From: Anaerovibrio sp. RM50
Lineage (GTDB): Bacteria; Bacillota; Negativicutes; Selenomonadales; Selenomonadaceae
DNA: 64,000 nt
Assembly: GCF_000622005.1 (NCBI RefSeq)
Contig: NZ_JHWV01000006.1
Coordinates: 186,001 to 250,000, forward strand
Direction of reading: 5' to 3'
Numbering within the stretch: position 1 is the first letter of the stretch; the number at the start of each line of letters is the position of its first letter. This document shows, in pieces, positions 26,024-35,106 of this stretch. A model generated the notes under the pieces. The model ran no database searches, had not been told where the DNA came from, and was given only the letters and a program-made list of their open reading frames with translations. Both the position numbers and the translations under genes were made by a program.

Positions 26024-29000
26024 TTAGAAGCTGTAATTCAGGCCGCAGTTTACTACCCAGTTGCCCTGGGCTGCCTTGCTGCCAATGCCCAGACGGCCGG
26101 CTTCAATGTACCATTCCATCGGCCCCTCCTGACGCTTGAAGCCAAGGGCCAGATCAAGCCATGTGTCCTTAAAATCATTTTCAAGGGAGTTGGACAATCC
26201 CTTGGTCATGGTGGCCCGCACTCCTCCCGCAAAGTCGTGCATCAAATCAGCCCTTGCGTAGAAGGTGTTGCCCTTGCTGAACTCCTTTCCAAAATTAATA
26301 CCAATATTTCCAAGGAAGGAATTGCTGGCATCCACGGAAACGGCTGAGCCGTCACTGAGGCTGTAGTTGTAGCCATTTACATGGGCCCACTGGAGTCCAA
26401 CATGAGGCTCTATGTACCAGTTATCCGACTTTTCCATACGCTGGCCATAGGTGAAGCTGAGGGCCTGTCCGTAGGTGCTGTTGTCCCCCTTGGAAAGTGC
26501 CGCCTGGCCAGGGTCCTGTAAATCAAGGGTGGAAGCAAGGCGTCCAGCCCTGAAGGTTATTTCCGAGTACCTTCCCCCATTTCCCTGCCACAGACCATAG
26601 GCGGTGAGAATATCGTCGTGGGAATCCCCGCTTCCGCAGGAGTACCCCTCACTGCCGTATTTCAGGCCATAGGAAGCCCCCACCGTCCAGTTGGCATTCA
26701 CCCTTCGGTCGTAGCCAATATCCATGCGGCTGTAGGTGGCAGATACATCATGGCCCTGATTATCCAAGGAGTTCTTTCCTCTGGTGAAATTTACCCAGAA
26801 ATCGTTGCCTACATTTGGCTCGCTTCTGAGCTGGGCCATGCGGTTTATAACCGGGGCCCCGGCCTGTCGCCAGTATGCCGCCTTGGAGGAGGCATTGCCA
26901 AGCACACCATACATTTGTTCGCTGTTGCCGTTTAGGCTTACACCAGTTATCTTCCACGTAAGGCCGTTATTTGTAGTTTCCACCGTTGGGGTAAAGGAAT
27001 ATCCGCCAATGGTGCTTTCCGCTCCCTCAAAGGTGGCTGTATTTGCCGTACCCACAGTGGCAACAGTGGTATTTGTTGCAGCTACTACCGTGCCCGTGGC
27101 CAGAGTAGGGTCATAATTTATGTATATCTTGTTGGCGGAGGTGGTATTAACCACATTTGTCATGGTAATGGTGTCCGCCACATTGTTGGCCAAGTCCGTA
27201 TTTATATAGAAGTTGGCATAGCCGTCCATATTTGTGATAACAAGAGATTTGCCAGGAGCCGAATAGCCGTTGACATCACCAAGGCCAAGGCGCACCGTGT
27301 CCCCACGGGCATAAGCATTAGTAAATGTAAATGTAGTACCCGCAGGGGTATTAAGATCTCCCAGCCAAGCCTCAGCAAGGCCAGTATCCAGAAGCTCCAG
27401 CATACCGCCAGTTGCCACATCTATTTGGGCCTTGGCATAGTCGTTAACAGTGAGGGTACCGCCATTTATGGTAATATGCTCACTGACACCGCCGGAATTG
27501 GTTTCGGAGCCCTTTTCCAAAATCTGGTGGCCGCCATTAAGGGTGGTATAGGTGGCAGAGCCGCCGGCAGCTACGTTTTGTAAGCCATCCGTGATGGTGG
27601 TAGATATGGCCTGTCCGCCGCTGCCAATGGTCTGAGTGCCCCCCGCAATTGTCATGGTGGCAGCTGTACCACCAGAGCCAACGGACTGGATATTATAGAT
27701 GGTGCCGCCGCTGATAACGCCCCCATCAGCAACCTTCTGGGTGCCGCGAACCTCCACATTCTCCACATGACCCTGCTTCTCTACAGTCTGGGTGCCGCCT
27801 TCCTCTACTTTGCCTCCGGACACTACGCCATTGTCCCTTACATCCTGCACACCACCAGAGGAAACGATTGTTTCTGTAGCCGTACCACCAGAAGCAACAA
27901 TCTGGGAGCCACCACTGGTTACGGTGGTGCTGGTAACTGCAGCATTGGCAGATACAATCTGATAACCGCCATTTGCCACAGTGGTGCTGGTGGCTGTACC
28001 ACCGCTGGCCACAGCCAGAGTACCATTGGATACAGTATGGCCGGATACAGCTGCCCCGTCAGCCAGGCGCATGGTTCCGCCATTCTGGTAGCCAGTGTAA
28101 TTATCATAATTGGTGGAGCCTTCCAATACAGCTCCCCCGTGCACCTCAATTACACCACCAGAAAGAACTGTAGTGCTGGTGGCTGAACCGCCGGAGAGAA
28201 CACTTTGCACACCACCGCTGATGGTGGTGCTGATTGCCTCCGCTCCATTATTTATATTTTGTGTACCGCCATTTATGGTGGTGCTGGTAACATTTCCGCC
28301 GATGATTGATTGTGTACCGGCACTAATGGTGGTGCCAGAAACTGTTCCGCCACTGACGGACTGAGTACCACCATTTATAGTGGTGCTGATAACATTTCCA
28401 TCGATTATAGATTGTGTTCCGCCGCTAATGGTGGTGCCAGAAACTGTTCCACCGCTGACAGTCTGGTTGCCCCCATTTATAGTGGTGCTGGTGACATTTC
28501 CATCGATAATAGATTGTGTTCCTGCACTAATGGTGGTGCCAGATGCTGTGCCGCCACTGACAGTCTGAATACCGCCATTTATCATGGTGTCAGATGCTGT
28601 GCCACTGCTGACAGTCTGGGTGCCCCCGGAACGAATATCCGCATTCACTACGAAGCCACCGCTGTTAACCAGCTGATTGCCGCTGACCACCGTGCCACTG
28701 GCCAGTCCCTGTACCTCCTGGGCTGCCCCGGAGATAATGGTTCCACCCAAGGCCGTGCCAAGGACTTTATTTGACCCACCAGAAATAATGCCCCCAGCTG
28801 TGGCATCCTGGGTGCCGCCACTGGCAATGATAGTATCCGTGGCTGTGCCGCCGCCAGAAACGTACTGAATACCGCCATCATTAACTGTAGCTTGTACTGA
28901 CTGACCACCACTTAAAATGTACTGCTTGCCGCCGCTTCCCACAGTGGTCTTTGACGTCGTGGCATAGTCTTTCACTACTTCAGCACCGCCCTGGTTGACT

Positions 29001-30715
29001 GTTGTAAAAGATACCACACTGCCGGCTGCCGCCTGGACCGTACCGCCGTCACCCACAGTGACGCTTATGGCAGTACCGCTGTCACCAATCTCAAGGATAT
29101 GGCCAATGATGGTACCACCGCTCTGGGTGGCTCCCACCACCAGTCGGTGGATGCCCCCTGATGCGAAGGTAACATCGTTGATTATTGCTCCCTCGCCAAA
29201 TTCCTCTATTACACCGCCGCTATGTACGCTGGTATTCTGGGACGTACCGCCACTATAGATGATCTGGACGCCGCCCTTCATAAGGGCAGACACAGTGCCA
29301 ATGCAGCCAGAATAAATTTTCTGCTCACCGCCACTCATATTTTCAATGGTAGCACTGGCGCCGCTTCCAACAATGCCGATGGCTTGTTGCCCGCCATACA
29401 TGGTGATGACCGTAGCTGCAGCACCAGGGTTGACCGTCTGTATGCCGCCGGACATACTGCTAACCGTAGCCGTGCCGCCCGCCAAAACAAGCTGCTCGCC
29501 GGCGTTCATGGTGGTAATCCTGCCGCTGCCACCAGAATAGATTTCCTGATGAGCCGGGGCGCCAGCGTCGCTGCCCATGGTGACCGCCAAGCCTACGCCA
29601 TCGGAATAGATTTTCTGGTTACCATCCAAAATTTCCACGGTGCCGGAGGCCGCGGCACCGGAGATAAGCTGTATCCCTTGAGGTCCTACACTGGTAATAT
29701 TACCCGTGCCGCCGGCGGAAATATTCTGTGTGCCGCCCTTCATAGCGGAAACAGTGCCCGTGGCGCCACTGGAAACACACTGTGTGCCGCCATTCATGTT
29801 GGTTACCGTGCCCGTTACCGTGCCCGTGCCGCCGTTGGCGATTTCCTGCGTGCCACCGAACATCTTAATAATCGTACCTGAGACAGTGCCCTTACTTATT
29901 GTGGGAAAGTTGATTTTCTGCAGGCCACCGAACATGGATGTGATTGTACCGTCGCCAACAACATACTGTGTGCCGCCGCTCATGGTGGTTACCGTACCCG
30001 CGCCGCCACTTCTGACGAATTGATAGCCGCTGTTCATAGTGGAGACATTGCCCGTGGCGCCACTGGAAACATACAGTGTGCCGCCGTTCATGTTGGTTAC
30101 CGTGCCCGTACCGCCGCTGACCTCCTGCATACCGTTGCTCATGGTCATGACCGTGCCTTTGCCACCTCTGACGTGCTGCGCGCCGCCGCTCATGTTGACA
30201 ACCGTGCCCATGCCACCATTGCTAACATACTGCCCGCCGCCGTTTATGGTGACAACCGTGCCCGTGCCGCCATTGTTAACGTGCTGCCGGCCGCGGTTCA
30301 TGGTCGTAACCGTGCCCGTGCCACCATTGTTAACGTGCTGCTCGCCGCTGTTCATGGTCGTAACCGTGCCCGTGCCGCCATTGTTAACGTGCTGCTGGCC
30401 GCTGTTCATGGTCGTAACCGTGCCCGTGCCGCCGCTGTTGATGGTCTGCTTGTCGCCGACTTTCATTGTACCGCCATTCTCAATCCAGGTGGCGCTTTTG
30501 ATATCGCCGTAAGGTATGGTCTGTTCTGCTGCCTCAGCAGTTCCATAGAACAGGGAATTTTGCCCCTGGGCAATGGACTGAATCTGACCTCCCTGGGCAG
30601 ATAAGTCCTTTGTTATATTCACGTATGGAATAGCCACCGGGGCCAGGGTATTCAGAGCGTTTACCAAAGATATGGCCACCGCCAGCTTCTGTTCAAGTTT
30701 CCGCTTCTTGCTCAT
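26024..30715 (-). CDS. AIDA-type autotransporter adhesin (type Va secretion)
   Basis: 1563 aa from ATG at 30715 (MSKKRKLEQK). The upstream in-frame GTG at 30730 is itself part of the ribosome site GTGGAGGAA, so it is rejected. Residues 1-60 are an atypical long export signal with a basic start and cleavage probably near AEA-AE. The passenger (about 60-1290) consists of glycine-rich repeats: first a series of 18-residue units of the kind NGGTGTVTTMNSG, 54 bp each and nearly identical in DNA near 30240-30440, then about 20-residue AIDA-like units (GGTQSIIDGNVTSTTING), expected to form a beta-helix. The last ~270 residues are a beta-barrel translocator ending LNYSF with terminal Phe. Role: probably surface adhesion. 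Sits as an insert between two conserved housekeeping blocks. Confidence 0.93.
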   Translation of the reverse strand: MSKKRKLEQKLAVAISLVNALNTLAPVAIPYVNITKDLSAQGGQIQSIAQGQNSLFYGTAEAAEQTIPYGDIKSATWIENGGTMKVGDKQTINSGGTGTVTTMNSGQQHVNNGGTGTVTTMNSGEQHVNNGGTGTVTTMNRGRQHVNNGGTGTVVTINGGGQYVSNGGMGTVVNMSGGAQHVRGGKGTVMTMSNGMQEVSGGTGTVTNMNGGTLYVSSGATGNVSTMNSGYQFVRSGGAGTVTTMSGGTQYVVGDGTITSMFGGLQKINFPTISKGTVSGTIIKMFGGTQEIANGGTGTVTGTVTNMNGGTQCVSSGATGTVSAMKGGTQNISAGGTGNITSVGPQGIQLISGAAASGTVEILDGNQKIYSDGVGLAVTMGSDAGAPAHQEIYSGGSGRITTMNAGEQLVLAGGTATVSSMSGGIQTVNPGAAATVITMYGGQQAIGIVGSGASATIENMSGGEQKIYSGCIGTVSALMKGGVQIIYSGGTSQNTSVHSGGVIEEFGEGAIINDVTFASGGIHRLVVGATQSGGTIIGHILEIGDSGTAISVTVGDGGTVQAAAGSVVSFTTVNQGGAEVVKDYATTSKTTVGSGGKQYILSGGQSVQATVNDGGIQYVSGGGTATDTIIASGGTQDATAGGIISGGSNKVLGTALGGTIISGAAQEVQGLASGTVVSGNQLVNSGGFVVNADIRSGGTQTVSSGTASDTMINGGIQTVSGGTASGTTISAGTQSIIDGNVTSTTINGGNQTVSGGTVSGTTISGGTQSIIDGNVISTTINGGTQSVSGGTVSGTTISAGTQSIIGGNVTSTTINGGTQNINNGAEAISTTISGGVQSVLSGGSATSTTVLSGGVIEVHGGAVLEGSTNYDNYTGYQNGGTMRLADGAAVSGHTVSNGTLAVASGGTATSTTVANGGYQIVSANAAVTSTTVTSGGSQIVASGGTATETIVSSGGVQDVRDNGVVSGGKVEEGGTQTVEKQGHVENVEVRGTQKVADGGVISGGTIYNIQSVGSGGTAATMTIAGGTQTIGSGGQAISTTITDGLQNVAAGGSATYTTLNGGHQILEKGSETNSGGVSEHITINGGTLTVNDYAKAQIDVATGGMLELLDTGLAEAWLGDLNTPAGTTFTFTNAYARGDTVRLGLGDVNGYSAPGKSLVITNMDGYANFYINTDLANNVADTITMTNVVNTTSANKIYINYDPTLATGTVVAATNTTVATVGTANTATFEGAESTIGGYSFTPTVETTNNGLTWKITGVSLNGNSEQMYGVLGNASSKAAYWRQAGAPVINRMAQLRSEPNVGNDFWVNFTRGKNSLDNQGHDVSATYSRMDIGYDRRVNANWTVGASYGLKYGSEGYSCGSGDSHDDILTAYGLWQGNGGRYSEITFRAGRLASTLDLQDPGQAALSKGDNSTYGQALSFTYGQRMEKSDNWYIEPHVGLQWAHVNGYNYSLSDGSAVSVDASNSFLGNIGINFGKEFSKGNTFYARADLMHDFAGGVRATMTKGLSNSLENDFKDTWLDLALGFKRQEGPMEWYIEAGRLGIGSKAAQGNWVVNCGLNYSF
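30130..30440 (-). repeat. 54-bp tandem repeats in the autotransporter passenger
   Basis: TTCATGGTCGTAACCGTGCC recurs at 30297, 30351 and 30405, exactly 54 bp apart, with CCATTGTTAACGTGCTGC in each unit; more diverged units extend on either side. Each unit encodes 18 residues. Such repeats expand and contract by slippage or recombination and change passenger length. Confidence 0.85.
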
Positions 30716-30848
30716 AATAAATTCCTCCACGAATTTATATTATTACACAATAAGACATTGTATGAATTTTCTGAACATAGTTACACATATAAATCGTAAC
30801 AATTTTAAAATAAATTTTCAATAAGAAATATTATTAACAAAGAGATTA

Positions 30849-30937
30849 TACGGGTGGCATGGGATAAGGTGGCCGATTATTAAATTGATGTGGCACTGCG
30901 AAGCAAATGAATGTCCTATCCCATGACAGGCCCCGTT
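30849..30937. repeat. Dispersed palindromic element, copy A
   Basis: CGGGTGGCATGGGATAAGG at 30849-30868 and CCTATCCCATGACAGGCCCC at about 30914-30934 form an imperfect stem around a loop of roughly 45 bp. The same two arms, around a different short loop, occur at 45517-45566. It lies between the efp terminator and the autotransporter promoter region. Probably a small non-coding mobile or REP-like element. Confidence 0.6.
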
Positions 30938-30956
30938 AACCTTTTTTACATAAAAA

Positions 30957-30994
30957 AATCACCTGTAATGGACTAAAATCCATCACAGGTGATT
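30957..30994 (-). terminator. efp terminator
   Basis: AATCACCTGT (30957-30966) and ACAGGTGATT (30985-30994) with an inner ATGGA/TCCAT pairing; the minus strand continues with T7. It begins 20 bp after the efp stop. Confidence 0.85.
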
Positions 30995-31013
30995 TAATGA
31001 TTTTATTTAAATT

Positions 31014-31571
31014 TTATGCACGCTCGATGTAAGCACCGGTACGGGTATCGATGCGGAGCACATCGCCCTCCTCGATGAAGAGAGGAACGCGAACGGTGTA
31101 GCCAGTCTCAACAGTAGCCATCTTGGTAGCACCAGTTGCAGTGTTACCCTTTACGCTTGGCTCGCACTCAGTAACCTTCAGCTCAACGGAGTTAGGGAGA
31201 GTAACGCCAATTACGCGGCCCTTGTAGGACTGAATAGCAACCTCCATGTTCTCCTGGAGATAGTTAAGAGCGTCGCCCAGCTGCTCCTTGTTCAGCTCAG
31301 TCTGCTCATAAGTCTCGTTGTCCATGAAAGTGTACATGCCATCGGTCTCATAGAGATATGCCATGCGGGCAGTGTCCAGACGGGCCTGAGGCATCTTCTC
31401 GTTAGGGTTGAAGGTACGCTCAACAACAGCACCAGTCTCTACATTCTTAATCTTGGTACGAACAAAGGCTGCACCCTTACCTGGCTTAACGTGCTGGAAG
31501 TCTACTACCTGCCATACGCCACCATCAATCTCAATTGTCAGACCTGTACGGAAATCTGTACTTGTAATCAT
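31014..31571 (-). CDS. efp: Translation elongation factor P
   Basis: 185 aa. Relieves ribosome stalling at polyproline. The modification-site loop reads VKPGKGAAF with K32 at its tip, the lysine that is modified in many species. Three beta-domains of normal length; the ending [17 protein letters not shown] is typical. Ribosome site GGAGGG. Lies downstream of the M24 peptidase gene (60 bp), a standard Firmicute pair. Confidence 0.98.
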   Translation of the reverse strand: MITSTDFRTGLTIEIDGGVWQVVDFQHVKPGKGAAFVRTKIKNVETGAVVERTFNPNEKMPQARLDTARMAYLYETDGMYTFMDNETYEQTELNKEQLGDALNYLQENMEVAIQSYKGRVIGVTLPNSVELKVTECEPSVKGNTATGATKMATVETGYTVRVPLFIEEGDVLRIDTRTGAYIERA

Positions 31572-31631
31572 TAGAAAAACCCTCCAATTTAATTTGCAAA
31601 TTAATTTTAAATTTTATATGTGGACGACCCA

Positions 31632-32708
31632 TCATACAGCCAGCTCAATTAATTCCTTGGTTACGGAAGTAAGGGCTTCTCCTGATGTGTCTGTAACCAG
31701 CACTGTATCCTCAATGCGGACCCCGCCCCAGTCGGGAATATATACCCCCGGCTCCACTGTTATCAGGGTGTTGGGATGCAAGGCCTCGCAGGTGCTCCTT
31801 GGTGAAAGGGTTGGTGCCTCGTGAATCTCCAGCCCCAGACTGTGTCCCAGCCCATGGCCGAAGTATTCCGCATATCCTCTTTCGTGAAGATATCTTCTCA
31901 CTGCCCCGTCCACAGCTTTTCCCGCAGCTCCTGGCTTTACCAGGGACAGTCCCAAAAGCTGGGCCTTCAGCACGGCATCGTATACATCCCGCTGCCTGTC
32001 ATCAGCAGGGCCAAGGCAAATGGTACGGGTAATATCGGAATGATACCCCTCATACACAGCACCGTAGTCCATTGTAACAAATTCCCCGGCATTAATCAAC
32101 TTTTCTGTTGCAGTTCCATGGGGCAGGCTTCCCCTTTTTCCTGAGGCCACAATGGTGGTAAATGCAGGACGCTGGGAGCCCAGGGAACGCATTACCCCTT
32201 CAAGGCGGGCCGCCACCTGATTTTCGCTCATGCCAGGCTTTATAAAGGTAATAATATCCTCAAAGGCCTTGTCACTGATGGCCACAGCCCTTCTTATGCA
32301 GTTAAGCTCCTCCTGGTCCTTGATTTGGCGGAGGCTGTTAAGCTCCAAGGAACTAAAGGAAACACCGTCACCCACCAGCTCCTTAATCTTTCCATACCAG
32401 TCAAATACAAGGGATCCACCTTCAAAGCCCAATTTTTTGATGCCCAGCTCCTTGATCACCTCGGAAACCCGCAGCAAAAGGCCCTTTTCCTGCTTGGCAA
32501 TCCTGTATTCAGGAGCCTCATTCTGGGCCTGCTCCACATAGCGAAAATCCGTTACGATTACCGCATCATCATGGGTAACCACCAGCATGGTGTCATCACC
32601 GGTAAAGCCGCTGAAATAGTGGAGATTTTCCTCCTTGCTGACAAGAACCCCCTCCAGGCCCTTGTCCTTTATATAATCCCTCAGTGCCCTAATTCTGTCC
32701 TTAATCAC
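31632..32708 (-). CDS. Xaa-Pro aminopeptidase-like M24 metallopeptidase
   Basis: 358 aa, start GTG at 32708 with GGAAG upstream. N-terminal creatinase-type domain (1-125) followed by the pitta-bread catalytic domain with metal ligands in MDYGAVYEGYHSDITRT, HGLGHSLGLEIHEAP and VEPGVYIPDWGGVRIED. Removes N-terminal residues next to proline. Linked to efp throughout Firmicutes. Confidence 0.95.
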   Translation of the reverse strand: MIKDRIRALRDYIKDKGLEGVLVSKEENLHYFSGFTGDDTMLVVTHDDAVIVTDFRYVEQAQNEAPEYRIAKQEKGLLLRVSEVIKELGIKKLGFEGGSLVFDWYGKIKELVGDGVSFSSLELNSLRQIKDQEELNCIRRAVAISDKAFEDIITFIKPGMSENQVAARLEGVMRSLGSQRPAFTTIVASGKRGSLPHGTATEKLINAGEFVTMDYGAVYEGYHSDITRTICLGPADDRQRDVYDAVLKAQLLGLSLVKPGAAGKAVDGAVRRYLHERGYAEYFGHGLGHSLGLEIHEAPTLSPRSTCEALHPNTLITVEPGVYIPDWGGVRIEDTVLVTDTSGEALTSVTKELIELAV

Positions 32709-32728
32709 AAAAACACTTCCATATACTA

Positions 32729-33178
32729 TTAATTCAATCTCTGCTTTATCTTTCTCAGCACCACTGCCATGGCGGCGAAATAGCTGTCCACCCCAAAGCC
32801 CAGAATCTGGCCCATAACCACAGGAGCAATTACGGACTTGTGGCGGAATTCCTCACGGGTATGGACATTGGAAAGGTGAACCTCAATAACCGGCACATCA
32901 ATGGCCGCAATGGCATCACGAATGGCAATGCTGTAATGGGTGAAGGCCCCTGCATTTAGGATAATGTAATTGTAGCCCTTGGCCGGAGCCTGCTGAATGG
33001 TGTCCACAATGTCCCCCTCATGGTTGGACTGGAAAAAATCAGCGGGAACCCCGTCGGCTGCTGCCTGCTTCTGCAGCATGTCATTGATGTCCGCCAGAGT
33101 TTCATAGCCGTAAATTTCCGGCTCCCTGGTGCCCAAAAGATTAAGATTTGGTCCGTGAATTACAAGTACTTTCCCCAT
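32729..33178 (-). CDS. aroQ: Type II 3-dehydroquinate dehydratase
   Basis: 149 aa. Third step of the shikimate pathway. Signature IHGPNLNLLGTREPEIYG (7-24) with the catalytic Arg18 and Tyr23, NAGAFTHYSIAIRDAI with the catalytic His, and EVHLSNVHTREEFRHKS. Good AAGGAG ribosome site. Confidence 0.97.
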   Translation of the reverse strand: MGKVLVIHGPNLNLLGTREPEIYGYETLADINDMLQKQAAADGVPADFFQSNHEGDIVDTIQQAPAKGYNYIILNAGAFTHYSIAIRDAIAAIDVPVIEVHLSNVHTREEFRHKSVIAPVVMGQILGFGVDSYFAAMAVVLRKIKQRLN

Positions 33179-33222
33179 GTCATCATACTCCTTTTTCTAC
33201 CTCATCCGTCAGCTTCGCTGAT

Positions 33223-34443
33223 TTATATATCCCTGCGCAAAATGGTATATGGCTCCACTGGCTGGGTCATCTTCATTTTCACCAGCTGCTGAGGGTGGGG
33301 TGCCACATCGATGAGCTCCCCTTCATCATTATACATCTCATCAAGAATCATGCGGTAGCCGGGAAGATTTGGCTGGAATACCTCGATTTCCTGCCCCTTC
33401 TTCATATTGTTCCGCTGCTCCACCATGGCGTAGCCCGTGGCTTCGTCATAGGACAGAACCAGCCCCACAAAATCCGAGGTCTGCTCGTAGGAGGTGGTGC
33501 CGTATATCTGATCCTCCTCAGATGGCTTGTTGTAATAAAAGCCCGTGGTGTACTGACGGTGGGACACCTTTCCCAGCTCGTCAATCCACTCCTGCTTCAG
33601 CTGAAAATGCCCCGGATCCTCGCAATAGCTGTCAATGGCGGCCCGATATGCCTTCACGATGCTGGCGGCGTAATGAACGCTTTTCATGCGGCCCTCTATT
33701 TTCAGGCTGTCAACACCACTGTCAATAACGTCCCCAATGTGGGGCAGCAGACACATATCCTTGGAATTGAAGAAATAGGTGCCTCTGTCGTCCTCCTCAA
33801 TAGGGAAATACTGGCCTGGGCGCTTTTCCTCCACCAGAGCGTATTTCCAGCGGCAGGCCTGGGCACAGCTGCCACGGTTGGCATCACGGCCCGTCATGTA
33901 GTTGCTCATAAGACAGCGTCCTGAATATGAGATACACATGGCTCCGTGGACGAACATTTCCAGCTCCACAGGGCACTTTTCCCTAATGGTGCGAATCTCC
34001 CCCAAGGACATTTCACGGGCCAGCACCACACGGGTGGCCCCCATGTCAGCCCAGGCATTTACAGTAACCCAGTTGGTATTGTTAGCCTGGGTGCTGATGT
34101 GAATATTAGTATTTGGGGCGTATTTTTTCGCCAGAGTGAATATGCCCAAATCCGCTATAAGCATGGCATCAACCTTTATTTCATCAAGGTAGGCCAAATA
34201 CTCCGGCAGCTTTTCCATATCACTGTTATGTGGGAAGATGTTTACAGTAACATACACCTTTCTCCCCAGCTTATGGGCAAATTCCACAGCCTCCTTCAGC
34301 TCATCATAGTCGAAGTTGCCTCCGAAGGCCCTGAGGCCAAAGGCCTTGCCACCCAAATATACAGCATCGGCGCCATAAATAAGGGCCATTTTAAGTTTTT
34401 CCATATTACCGGCAGGAGCCAGTAATTCAGGCTTTTTTATCAT
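33223..34443 (-). CDS. U32 peptidase family protein, probable tRNA 5-hydroxyuridine synthase (TrhP-like)
   Basis: 406 aa. PELLAPAGNMEKLKMALIYGADAVYLGG and the Cys-rich segment CISYSGRCLMSNYMTGRD...GSCAQACRW mark the U32 family (four Cys, Fe-S ligands). In Bacillus and E. coli such proteins hydroxylate wobble uridine 34 of tRNAs, using prephenate. It overlaps by one base (TAATG) the methyltransferase gene upstream, whose B. subtilis counterpart TrmR methylates the same hydroxyl; this supports a tRNA mo5U34 pathway. Peptidase activity is unlikely. Confidence 0.88.
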   Translation of the reverse strand: MIKKPELLAPAGNMEKLKMALIYGADAVYLGGKAFGLRAFGGNFDYDELKEAVEFAHKLGRKVYVTVNIFPHNSDMEKLPEYLAYLDEIKVDAMLIADLGIFTLAKKYAPNTNIHISTQANNTNWVTVNAWADMGATRVVLAREMSLGEIRTIREKCPVELEMFVHGAMCISYSGRCLMSNYMTGRDANRGSCAQACRWKYALVEEKRPGQYFPIEEDDRGTYFFNSKDMCLLPHIGDVIDSGVDSLKIEGRMKSVHYAASIVKAYRAAIDSYCEDPGHFQLKQEWIDELGKVSHRQYTTGFYYNKPSEEDQIYGTTSYEQTSDFVGLVLSYDEATGYAMVEQRNNMKKGQEIEVFQPNLPGYRMILDEMYNDEGELIDVAPHPQQLVKMKMTQPVEPYTILRRDI

Positions 34444-35063
34444 TAAATGTTCTCCTTTGGCAACCGCCGGCTTACTGCCAGACCGTCACCATCCTCACGA
34501 ATCACAGTTTCAAATTCATTATTGTCGCTGACAAGGGAAATATACTCCCGCAACCTTTTCACTATTGTTTTAAAACGACGTGGACACTCTGCATCACCCC
34601 GCACATAGCCACGAAACAGCACATTATCCGCCAGAACCATGGCATCCTCCGTCAAAAGGGGATAAACCTTGCGAAAATAATCGGGATACTGCCCCTTGGC
34701 GGCATCAATAAACACGAAATCATAGCTGCCATGAAGCTTTAAAATATTCTCCCCCGCATCACCTATATGGATTCTTATGCGGTACTTATAAGGGGATCTG
34801 TCAATATATGCCCTGGCTGTGGCCGCCCGCTCCTCAGACAGCTCCAGGGTGTCTATTTCCACATCCTCTGCGGAATTTTTGGCTATAAGCAGAGCGGAAT
34901 AGCCAATGGCAGTGCCGATTTCCAGCACCCGATGGGGCTTTTTTTGGCGGACAACCTCCAGCAGCACCGGCATTCCCTTTTCATTGATAATGGGAACGTG
35001 ATTGCTGCGACCGTATTCCTCCATTTCAGCTATTAAATCATCAAAATTTTCTGTTTCCTTCAT
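34443..35063 (-). CDS. SAM-dependent O-methyltransferase, probable tRNA ho5U34 methyltransferase (TrmR-like)
   Basis: 206 aa, catechol O-methyltransferase-like (family 3). SAM motif LEIGTAIGYSALLIA (about 50-64), metal-binding acidic residues in VFIDAAKGQYPDYF and LADNVLFRG. B. subtilis TrmR (YrrM) makes mo5U34 from ho5U34; synteny with U32 genes and mltG is the same here. Coupled to the next gene by TAATG. Confidence 0.88.
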   Translation of the reverse strand: MKETENFDDLIAEMEEYGRSNHVPIINEKGMPVLLEVVRQKKPHRVLEIGTAIGYSALLIAKNSAEDVEIDTLELSEERAATARAYIDRSPYKYRIRIHIGDAGENILKLHGSYDFVFIDAAKGQYPDYFRKVYPLLTEDAMVLADNVLFRGYVRGDAECPRRFKTIVKRLREYISLVSDNNEFETVIREDGDGLAVSRRLPKENI

Positions 35064-35106
35064 TTTAGTTCTTTATCACTTTAATACTTTAACGCATCCC
35101 TAATTA

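Noticed and set aside
27500-30440. Regular repeats suggesting a CRISPR array
   Set aside because: The repeats are in phase with a coding frame, vary gradually, and have no unique spacers; they encode the AIDA-like passenger.
29222-30604. Plus-strand frames of 150-219 residues within the autotransporter
   Set aside because: They mirror the repeat pattern of the real gene in other frames and have no independent start signals.
33223-34443. Collagenase/protease role for the U32 protein
   Set aside because: The four-Cys Fe-S motif and coupling to a TrmR-like methyltransferase favour tRNA wobble hydroxylation.
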